Assembly: GCA_031393795.1 (NCBI GenBank) | Contig: JANMWE010000034.1 | Span: forward strand, 1-13,898 | Length of the DNA: 13,898 nt | Direction: 5' to 3' | DNA from: CAMLHU01 sp031393795 | Lineage (GTDB): Bacteria > Gemmatimonadota > Gemmatimonadetes > Gemmatimonadales > GWC2-71-9 | In this document: positions 7,496 through 13,898 of the stretch, piece after piece | Position numbering within the stretch: position 1 is the first letter of the stretch | Layout of the letters: every line of letters starts with the position of its first letter | The notes under the pieces: model-generated | The model's input: only the letters and a program-made list of their open reading frames with translations | Database searches by the model: none | What the model was told of the DNA's origin: nothing | Program-made: the position numbers and the translations under genes

Positions 7496-10158
7496 CCCTC
7501 ACCACTCTCACCGCCGCCCTCGCCGACCGTTACCGCATCGAGCGCGAGCTCGGTGCCGGCGGGATGGCCACGGTCTACCTGGCGCACGACGTGCGCCACG
7601 ACCGGAAGGTCGCGCTCAAGGTCCTCCGCCCCGAGCTCAGCGCCATCCTCGGCGCCGAGCGCTTTTTGCACGAGATCAAGACCACGGCCAACCTGCAGCA
7701 CCCGCACATCCTGAGTCTCTTCGACTCGGGGGAGGCCGGGGGGTTCGTCTTCTACGTGATGCCGTATGTAGAGGGCGAGTCGCTCCGCGACCGCCTCAGC
7801 AGGGAGAAACAGCTCCCCGTGGAAGACGCGGTCCGGATCGCGCGTGAAGTGGCCGACGCGCTCGACTACGCCCACCAGCACGGTGTGGTGCACCGCGACA
7901 TCAAGCCCGAGAACATCCTCCTCCACGGCGGCCACGCCATGGTGGCCGATTTCGGCATCGCGCTCGCGGCCAGCCGCAGTGACGGCGGCTCCCGGATGAC
8001 CGAGACCGGGATGAGCCTCGGCACTCCCCACTACATGAGTCCCGAGCAGGCGATGGGCGAGCGAGAGATCACTCCTCGCTCCGACATCTACGCCTTGGGC
8101 TGCGTGCTCTACGAGATGCTCACCGCCGAGCCGCCGTTCGCCGGGGCCACGGCGCAGGCGATCATCGCGCGAGTGCTCACTGAAGAACCGCGCTCGCTCA
8201 CGTTGCAGCGAAAGACCATCCCGCCCAACGTCGAAGCGGCCACGCGACGCGCCCTCGAAAAGCTCCCGGCCGACCGATTCGCCACCGCGGCGGAATTCGG
8301 CAAGGCGCTCGGCGATCGGACTTTCCACGGCACCGGCTTCGGGCCGCACGGGACCGTCGCGCTCCACGCTGCTCGCGTCTCGCCGAAGCAGCACGCGGCG
8401 CGTGCGCTCCCTTGGGTCCTCGCGCTCCTCTGCCTCGGCGCGGCGTCTTGGCTCTGGATCGGCCGGCCGCGCCCGGTCCCGCCGCCGATCGAGCGCTTCA
8501 CCCTCATATTCGGGCGCTCGAGCGCCGCCTCCGATGCGACCGGGCAGCCGATCATCCTTTCCCCAGATGGCTCCAAGATGGTGTTCGTGGGGAGCGACTC
8601 ATCGGGAGTGCGACAGCTCTATCTTCGCGGGCTCGACCAGGAGGACCCGGCCGCGATCCCCTCGACGGTCAACGCCGACCAGCCCTTCTTCTCCCCCGAC
8701 GGCCAATGGCTCGGGTTTCACCAGGACGGCAAACTCCGAAAGGTGGCCATGACCGGGGGGGCCGTGGTCACCATCTGCGATGCGTCCGGCGCGTTCTTCG
8801 GCGCGTCGTGGGGCCCGGATGAGATCATCGCCTTCAGCCAGAACGGGAAGATCCGCCGGGTCCCGTCGACCGGCGGCACACCGGCCGACGTCGCGAACCC
8901 CGATTCGGGGGGAGCGGTGTTCTACAGATTCCCCGAGCTCCTGCCCACTGGAGCGGCCGTCCTGTTCACCGCCGTCACCGATTCCGGTGCGACGCTCAGG
9001 GTGGCAACGCTGAAGGATGGGGTGGTCACCCCCCTGGGTCAGCGGGGAATGAGTCCACATTACGTGGACGGCGGCTACCTCGTCTACACCGAAGGCGATG
9101 GCACCCTCTTCTCGGTGCCCTTCGACGCTGGCCGCCGTCGGATCACCGGCGCCCCCGTGCCGATCACCGACAACGTCCGGATGGGCCCGGCCCAGATCGC
9201 CAAGCTCGGGATCTCCCGCACCGGTACCATCGCGCACTACGCCGGCGCTGCGCTCCTCGCGGAACTGGTCCTGGTCGACCGCCTCGGCCGCGCCACCCCT
9301 CTCGGTGTTCCGTCGGGCCGCTACACTTCCCCCCGTTATTCCCCCGACGGACGACGGATCGCCGTCACCGTCACCAACCTGACCGGCCGAATAGTCGGGG
9401 GGAACATTTCGGGGGATCTCTGGGTGTGGGAGCTCGCAGCAAGGAATTTCCAGCGGATCACCTTCGATTCCGCCAGTGCCTATGGGGAGTGGACGCCCGA
9501 CAGCCGCCGGATCGTGTACCTGCGCCAACCGGCCGGCCGTCGAGTATCGATCTACACCCTTCCGACCGACGGCAGTGGCACTCCCGATTCGCTCCTGTCC
9601 CGGCCGAACTCGATCTTCGAGGTCGGCCTGACGCCGGACGGGCGCCGGATCGTGTTCCGGGAGACCGATCAGACCACCGGACGCGATATCTGGGTCATGC
9701 CGGTCGATTCGCCACAGGTGGCCCGTGCGCTCCTTGCGACCCCATTCGAGGAACGGAATCCGGCCGTCTCCCCCGATGGACGCTGGCTCGCATACGCCTC
9801 GAATGAGACCGGTGCGCCCGAGATCTACGTCCGCACCCTTGCCGAAGGGGGGGGCCGGACCCGGATCTCGAACACCGGAGGGCTGGAACCCCGCTGGGCG
9901 CGCAACGGCCGGGAACTGTTCTATCGGAGCACCGATTCCCTCTTCGCCGTGCAGGTGACGCCTGGAGCGGAGCTCCACTTCGGGCCGCCCCACGCCCTTT
10001 TCGGCGTTCGCCAGAATACGCAGGGACAGACCAACTGGGACGTGGCCCCCGATGGCCAGCATTTCCTGCTGGTCCGCCCACAGCAGTCCGCCGAAGGGGG
10101 TGAAAGTGTCCACCTGATCCTCCATTGGTTCGATCAACTCCGCGCCGGCCAGAGGTGA
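7492..10158 (+). CDS. Ser/Thr protein kinase with C-terminal TolB-like propeller (gene 4, subtype A)
   Basis: A complete 888-residue protein starting at the ATG of an ATGA overlap with gene 3. The frame stays open upstream to 6961, but that stretch lies over gene 3 and has Arg/Pro-rich shadow composition; the conserved MTxxxLTAALADRYRIEREL beginning fixes the start at 7492. Kinase motifs: GAGGMATV (21-28), Lys43, Glu61, HRDIKPEN with Asp136, DFG (153-155), SPEQ (183-186). The linker carries FHGTGFGPHGTVAL (278-291) and a hydrophobic segment spans about 305-323. Propeller motifs lie near residues 357 (SPDGSKMVF), 399 (SPDGQWLGF), 616, 666, 713, 758 (SPDGRWLAYASNETG), 801 and 850. The tail is LHWFDQL. 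No Shine-Dalgarno is visible upstream of the start, unlike genes 5 and 6. Over the first 200 residues the kinase is almost identical to that of gene 5, although many third codon positions differ. A run of eight G occurs at 9847-9854 in the propeller. Confidence 0.95.
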   Translation: MTLTTLTAALADRYRIERELGAGGMATVYLAHDVRHDRKVALKVLRPELSAILGAERFLHEIKTTANLQHPHILSLFDSGEAGGFVFYVMPYVEGESLRDRLSREKQLPVEDAVRIAREVADALDYAHQHGVVHRDIKPENILLHGGHAMVADFGIALAASRSDGGSRMTETGMSLGTPHYMSPEQAMGEREITPRSDIYALGCVLYEMLTAEPPFAGATAQAIIARVLTEEPRSLTLQRKTIPPNVEAATRRALEKLPADRFATAAEFGKALGDRTFHGTGFGPHGTVALHAARVSPKQHAARALPWVLALLCLGAASWLWIGRPRPVPPPIERFTLIFGRSSAASDATGQPIILSPDGSKMVFVGSDSSGVRQLYLRGLDQEDPAAIPSTVNADQPFFSPDGQWLGFHQDGKLRKVAMTGGAVVTICDASGAFFGASWGPDEIIAFSQNGKIRRVPSTGGTPADVANPDSGGAVFYRFPELLPTGAAVLFTAVTDSGATLRVATLKDGVVTPLGQRGMSPHYVDGGYLVYTEGDGTLFSVPFDAGRRRITGAPVPITDNVRMGPAQIAKLGISRTGTIAHYAGAALLAELVLVDRLGRATPLGVPSGRYTSPRYSPDGRRIAVTVTNLTGRIVGGNISGDLWVWELAARNFQRITFDSASAYGEWTPDSRRIVYLRQPAGRRVSIYTLPTDGSGTPDSLLSRPNSIFEVGLTPDGRRIVFRETDQTTGRDIWVMPVDSPQVARALLATPFEERNPAVSPDGRWLAYASNETGAPEIYVRTLAEGGGRTRISNTGGLEPRWARNGRELFYRSTDSLFAVQVTPGAELHFGPPHALFGVRQNTQGQTNWDVAPDGQHFLLVRPQQSAEGGESVHLILHWFDQLRAGQR
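10152..10158 (+). promoter_or_regulatory. Ribosome binding site of gene 5, spanning the gene 4 stop
   Basis: GAGGTGA is a seven-base match to the usual consensus complementary to the 16S rRNA 3' end (AAGGAGGTGATC), and it includes the TGA stop of gene 4. The GAGG core ends seven bases before the ATG at 10163, which decides that start. Confidence 0.75.
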
Positions 10159-10162
10159 CCGC

Positions 10163-12868
10163 ATGACCGACGCCATTGCCTTTCTGACCACTGCCCTCGC
10201 CGACCGGTACCGCATCGAACGCGAGCTCGGCGCGGGCGGCATGGCGACCGTGTATCTCGCGCACGACGTGCGGCACGACCGGAAGGTGGCGCTCAAGGTG
10301 TTGCGTCCGGAGCTCAGCGCGATCCTCGGCGCCGAGCGCTTCCTGCACGAGATCAAGACGACGGCCAACCTCCAGCACCCGCACATCCTGAGCCTGTTCG
10401 ACTCGGGAGAGGCGGGGGGCTTCGTGTTCTACGTGATGCCGTACGTCGAAGGTGAGTCCCTTCGCGACCGGCTGATGCGCGAAAAGCAGCTCCCGGTGGA
10501 AGACGCCGTGCGGATCGCCCGCGAAGTGGCCGACGCGCTCGACTACGCCCATCAGCACGGCGTGGTCCATCGCGACATCAAGCCGGAGAACATCCTCCTC
10601 CACGGCGGCCACGCGATGGTGGCCGACTTCGGGATCGCCCTGGCGGCCAGCCGCTCCGACGGCGGATCGCGGATGACGGAGACCGGGATGAGTCTCGGCA
10701 CTCCGCACTATATGAGCCCCGAGCAGGCGATGGGGGAGCGGGAGATCACCCCCCGAAGCGACATATACGCCCTGGGCTGCGTGCTCTACGAGATGCTCAC
10801 CGCCGAGCCCCCGTTCATGGGCGCCACGGCGCAGGCGATCATCGCGCGGGTGCTGACCGAGGAGCCCCGCTCCCTCACGCTCCAACGGAAGTCGATCCCG
10901 CCGCACGTCGAAGCGGTGGTGATGCACGCCCTCGAGAAGCTTCCTGCCGACCGGTTCGCCAGCGCGGCGGAGCTCGGCAAGGCGCTCGGGGATGCGGGGT
11001 ACCACGGGACCGGATTCGGGCCGCACGGGACGGTAGCGCTCCGGGCCGGTCGCGCCTCGCGGGTCCCGGGTCGCGTTCAACTCCTGACCCTTGGTGCGGT
11101 GATCCTCTTCGCCGGGCTCGCTGCGTGGGGGTGGTTCCGCCCCGCCCCACCGATCCCGGTGACGAGATTCGGCGTCGCATTCGCCAAGGGGCAGGAGCCG
11201 ATCGGCCTCCTGCTGCTGAGTCGCGACGGGAGGACCCTGGTCTACAGCGGTCCGGGAGACAGCACCGGGGGACGTCTCTGGGTGAAGGAGGCCGACCACT
11301 ACCAAGCCACACCGCTTGCCGGTACCGACGGGGCCGGGATCTTCTCCCTCTCCCCCGATGGCCGATGGGTCGCCTTCGTCCACAACGGAACGGTCGTCAA
11401 GCTGCCACTCAGTGGCGGCGCCCTCACGCCCCTGGCCGACTCGGCGGCGGACGCCGGGATCGCCTGGCTCGATGATGGCACCATGATCTATACGATGGGG
11501 AGCCGCCTGGTCAGGATCGCCGCCAACGGGGGATCGAAGCAGGTGCTCCCGGACACAGCAAAGGCCACCATCTTTCGCGCGCTGGTGTCCCCCCTCCCTG
11601 GGGCCCGGGGGGTCCTCTATACCTCCTGCGGTGGAGGGGGCAACTGCAACTCGGAAGCGCTCTGGGTGATGGATCTGGCGAACGGAAGCACGAAGAAGCT
11701 CGTGTCGGGTGCGATCCGCGGTTGGTATCTGCCGACGGGGACCCTCATCTATGCGACGCGGGGGGCGCAACTCTTCGCCGTCCCCTTCGACCTGAAGCGC
11801 CTCGAGCTCACGGGGACGCCGGTGCCGGTCATGAGCGACGTCGCCCTCCTCTTTGGGCTCGTACCGAATTTCACGGTCTCGGACGGTGGGACGGTGGTGC
11901 TGCAGAGCGGCCGATCGGTCGGCGGCGAGCTGGGGACCTACGAGTTGGTCTCGACCGACCGCTCGGGCGCCTCTCGGCTGGTCGATTCCACCTGGCGGTT
12001 CCATCTCACCCAGTCCGGGGGGAACGTCGGCCTCTCTCTCTCTCCCGACGGCTCCCGGGTGGCCATAGGGCTCAACACCAACTCCGGGGACGACATCTGG
12101 ATCAAGCGGCTCCACGCCGGCCCTCCCTCACGTCTCACCTTCGATTCGACGGCGGAGGAGCGTCCCCGATGGAGCGCCGACGGTCGCTTCGTGTCATACC
12201 TCGTGGACGGGGACCTGCTCTGGCGTCGCCGGGCCGACGGGACAGGAGTTCCGGAGCGTGTCGCCACCCCCGCTAAGGTCGCCGAGGCGAGCTGGTCGCA
12301 CGATGGGCGGTGGCTGCTCCTCCGCACCGGAGGCCAGACCGCCGAGAACGGCCCCCGGAACATCTATGCGATACGGATCGGGGACACCACCGTGATCCCT
12401 CTCGCCGCCGATCCCCGCTTCGACGAATCGGCGGCGAGCGTCTCCCCCGACGGGCGATGGCTGGCGTACGTCTCGAACGAAACGGGCCGCGATGAGGTGT
12501 ATATCCGTCCCTTCCCCAACACCGAAGCTGGCAAGTGGCAGGCGTCGGTGGACGGGGGGCAGGCGCCTCTCTGGGCGCACAGCGGACGGGAGCTGTTTTT
12601 CGTGAGCGCCGACCGCGTCCTCTATTCCTACCCGGTCCAAGCGGGCGCCGCATTCGTCCCCGGCGATCGCCAGCGGCTCTTCCAGCTCGCCCCCGAGATC
12701 TACCTGACCATCGCCGAGCACTACACGCCCTTCGACGTCACCCCCGACGACCAGCACTTCCTGATGCTCCGGGAGCGGAATCTCTTCACCCAGGGACCCG
12801 ACAGGGTCTACCTCCGGGTCGAGAACTGGTTCCCGGAGCTGCAGCAGCAGCTCAAGGAGGCGAAGTGA
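10163..12868 (+). CDS. Ser/Thr protein kinase with C-terminal TolB-like propeller (gene 5, subtype A)
   Basis: A complete 901-residue protein with an ATG start four bases after the gene 4 stop, the only junction without overlap; a GTG at 10155 is ruled out because that frame closes three codons later. Kinase motifs: GAGGMATV (23-30), Lys45, Glu63, HRDIKPEN with Asp138, DFG (155-157), activation-segment Thr172 and Thr174, SPEQ (185-188). The linker motif is HGTGFGPHGTVAL (281-293) and the hydrophobic segment is about 305-325. Propeller motifs lie near residues 352, 396 (SPDGRWVAF), 434, 626 (SPDGSRVAI), 669 (SADGRFVSY), 710, 759 (SPDGRWLAYVSNETG), 803 and 858. The tail is ENWFPELQQQL. The propeller holds a Cys-x5-Cys pair (Cys489, Cys495) in a Gly-rich loop, replacing a segment where the other copies have WP-LPGG-like text. 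The likely role is a membrane kinase with an outward propeller; signal and substrates are unknown. Confidence 0.95.
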   Translation: MTDAIAFLTTALADRYRIERELGAGGMATVYLAHDVRHDRKVALKVLRPELSAILGAERFLHEIKTTANLQHPHILSLFDSGEAGGFVFYVMPYVEGESLRDRLMREKQLPVEDAVRIAREVADALDYAHQHGVVHRDIKPENILLHGGHAMVADFGIALAASRSDGGSRMTETGMSLGTPHYMSPEQAMGEREITPRSDIYALGCVLYEMLTAEPPFMGATAQAIIARVLTEEPRSLTLQRKSIPPHVEAVVMHALEKLPADRFASAAELGKALGDAGYHGTGFGPHGTVALRAGRASRVPGRVQLLTLGAVILFAGLAAWGWFRPAPPIPVTRFGVAFAKGQEPIGLLLLSRDGRTLVYSGPGDSTGGRLWVKEADHYQATPLAGTDGAGIFSLSPDGRWVAFVHNGTVVKLPLSGGALTPLADSAADAGIAWLDDGTMIYTMGSRLVRIAANGGSKQVLPDTAKATIFRALVSPLPGARGVLYTSCGGGGNCNSEALWVMDLANGSTKKLVSGAIRGWYLPTGTLIYATRGAQLFAVPFDLKRLELTGTPVPVMSDVALLFGLVPNFTVSDGGTVVLQSGRSVGGELGTYELVSTDRSGASRLVDSTWRFHLTQSGGNVGLSLSPDGSRVAIGLNTNSGDDIWIKRLHAGPPSRLTFDSTAEERPRWSADGRFVSYLVDGDLLWRRRADGTGVPERVATPAKVAEASWSHDGRWLLLRTGGQTAENGPRNIYAIRIGDTTVIPLAADPRFDESAASVSPDGRWLAYVSNETGRDEVYIRPFPNTEAGKWQASVDGGQAPLWAHSGRELFFVSADRVLYSYPVQAGAAFVPGDRQRLFQLAPEIYLTIAEHYTPFDVTPDDQHFLMLRERNLFTQGPDRVYLRVENWFPELQQQLKEAK
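12854..12860 (+). promoter_or_regulatory. Ribosome binding site of gene 6
   Basis: A perfect AAGGAGG sits in the final codons of gene 5, four bases before the GTG at 12865. It is the strongest such site in the window and supports the GTG start in the GTGA overlap (12865-12868). Confidence 0.8.
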
Positions 12869-13898
12869 CCACCCCCATCGCTTCCCTGACCACCGCCCTC
12901 GCCGATCGCTATCGCATCGAGCGGGAGCTCGGGGCCGGTGGGATGGCCACGGTCTACCTGGCCCACGACCTCAAGCACGATCGCCAGGTCGCCATCAAGG
13001 TGCTCCGTCCCGAGCTCGCCGCGGTCATCGGCGCCGACCGGTTCCTGGCCGAGATCAGGACCACGGCCAACCTGCAGCATCCGCACATCCTCCCCCTCTT
13101 CGACTCCGGGGTCTCCGACAGCTTCCTCTATTATGTGATGCCGCTGGTCGAGGGAGAGACCCTCCGCGACCGGCTGGCCCGCGACAAGCAGCTCCCGATC
13201 GCCGACGCGGTCCGGATCGCGGGCGAGATCGCGAGCGCGCTCGACTACGCCCATCGCCACGGCGTGATCCACCGCGACATCAAGCCGGAGAACATCCTGC
13301 TGCACGACGGCCGAGCGCTGGTGGCCGACTTCGGGATCGCGCTGGCGGCGAGCAAGGCGGGCAGCCGGATGACCGAGACGGGGATGTCGCTGGGCACCCC
13401 CGCCTACATGAGCCCCGAACAGGCGATGGGGGAGCGGGAGATCTCCCCCCGGAGCGACGTGTACGCGCTGGGCTGCGTGCTGTATGAAATGCTCTGCGGC
13501 GAGCCTCCCTTCGGCGGCCCCACGGCGCAGGCGATCGTGGCCAAGGTGCTCACCGAGGAACCCCGTCCCCTTCTCCCCAAGCGACACACCATCCCGCCGT
13601 ATGTCGAAGAGGCGGTGCTCACGGCGCTGGAGAAGCTCCCCGCCGACCGGTTCGCGAGCGCGGCGGAGTTCGCTTCCGCATTGCAGGGGGACGGGTCGAC
13701 AATCCGACAGGGGGGTATGCGGGTCCGGACCGCCCGACCGCCCGACCGCAGGACCGCCCTCCTGCCGTGGCTCGTCGCCGCGGTCCTCGTCCCAGCCGCC
13801 TTCGTCGCGGGCGCCTGGCTCTGGCACCCGGGGCTCCCGCCGATCGCGGGGTTCGGTCGCGCGACCAAGGTCACCTGGGACCCGGGGCTCGAGATCTC
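12865..13898 (+). CDS. Ser/Thr protein kinase with C-terminal TolB-like propeller (gene 6, subtype C), 3' partial
   Basis: The frame starts at a GTG inside a GTGA overlap with the gene 5 stop and stays open for 344 codons to the window edge. A perfect AAGGAGG ribosome site lies four bases upstream of the start. The whole kinase domain is present: Gly loop GAGGMATV (23-30), Lys45 in VAIK, Glu63, HRDIKPEN with Asp138, DFG (155-157), SPEQ (183-186; preceded by GTPAYM where the other copies have GTPHYM) and subdomain IX RSDVYALG. It resembles subtype A (GEREISPRSD) but lacks the GTGFGPHGT linker. Instead there is an Arg/Pro-rich linker (about 286-297) encoded by 8-base tandem repeats, then a hydrophobic segment (about 298-320). 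The last visible residues, KVTWDPGLEI, look like the entry strand of a propeller of the VTFDPGLE type, different from the entries of genes 1-5. A full-length kinase-propeller protein is inferred but most of its second half is outside the window. Confidence 0.9.
   Translation, partial: MTTPIASLTTALADRYRIERELGAGGMATVYLAHDLKHDRQVAIKVLRPELAAVIGADRFLAEIRTTANLQHPHILPLFDSGVSDSFLYYVMPLVEGETLRDRLARDKQLPIADAVRIAGEIASALDYAHRHGVIHRDIKPENILLHDGRALVADFGIALAASKAGSRMTETGMSLGTPAYMSPEQAMGEREISPRSDVYALGCVLYEMLCGEPPFGGPTAQAIVAKVLTEEPRPLLPKRHTIPPYVEEAVLTALEKLPADRFASAAEFASALQGDGSTIRQGGMRVRTARPPDRRTALLPWLVAAVLVPAAFVAGAWLWHPGLPPIAGFGRATKVTWDPGLEI
13728..13759 (+). repeat. 8-base tandem repeat, four units, in the linker of gene 6
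   Basis: GACCGCCC occurs at 13728-13735, 13736-13743 and 13752-13759; the third unit, 13744-13751, reads GACCGCAG. The array encodes about residues 288-298, directly before the hydrophobic segment. A one-unit change would shift the frame and separate kinase from propeller. Confidence 0.85.

Noticed and set aside
55..8140. Long direct repeats between genes as traces of a transposon or integron
   Set aside because: The repeats lie inside homologous kinase coding sequence in frame, with no inverted ends, target-site duplications or recombinase; paralogy explains them.
10159..10162. Promoter or terminator between genes 4 and 5
   Set aside because: The gap is four bases, and no hairpin with a T run or promoter-like pair of boxes is visible around it.
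9695..12115. 806-residue open frame on the minus strand across genes 4 and 5
   Set aside because: It crosses the junction of two well-supported genes and has the same shadow composition; no domain or ribosome site supports it.

Overview
The window is one uninterrupted, GC-rich, plus-strand run of six tandem genes. All encode the same architecture: an N-terminal Hanks-type (PknB-like) Ser/Thr protein kinase of about 270 residues, a short linker, one hydrophobic segment, and a C-terminal domain of about 560-590 residues made of repeated SPDG/WSPDG motifs of the TolB-like/WD40-like (PD40) beta-propeller class. The first gene lacks its start and the last lacks its end; the four between are complete (891, 897, 888 and 901 residues). 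High GC, GTG starts and the wording of the kinase domain (ADRYRIERELG-GGMATVYLA, HPHILPLFDSG, HRDIKPENILLH, MSPEQ) match what I know of the expanded kinase families of Gemmatimonadota. Acidobacteriota carry related fusions, so the phylum is a strong inference rather than a proof.

Layout: gene 1 (1-2133, 5' partial), gene 2 (2130-4805), gene 3 (4802-7495), gene 4 (7492-10158), gene 5 (10163-12868), gene 6 (12865-13898, 3' partial). Four of the five junctions are 4-base stop/start overlaps (GTGA or ATGA). The fifth has a 4-base gap and a strong Shine-Dalgarno sequence that spans the preceding stop. There is no intergenic space, promoter, terminator, RNA gene, insertion sequence or CRISPR visible. 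The run reads as part of a single translationally coupled operon that extends beyond both edges.

The kinase domains fall into subtypes in the order A-B-B-A-A-C. Genes 1, 4 and 5 (A) share a GEREITPRSDIYALGC segment and the linker motif HGTGFGPHGTVAL. Genes 2 and 3 (B) share ATAEK, GRSDIYSL and QQIIMKI. Gene 6 (C) resembles A but has its own linker and propeller entry. Within a subtype the kinase proteins are almost identical although codon third positions differ often, while the propellers differ strongly. This suggests one catalytic output kept constant behind a set of diverging sensory or binding domains.

Points worth following up are the coupled kinase-propeller array itself, 8-base tandem repeats at the kinase-membrane junction of genes 6 and 1 (slippage would remove the propeller), a Gly-to-Ala change in subdomain IX of kinase 2, a lone Cys pair in propeller 5, and a conserved aromatic/Glu-Leu C-terminal tail.
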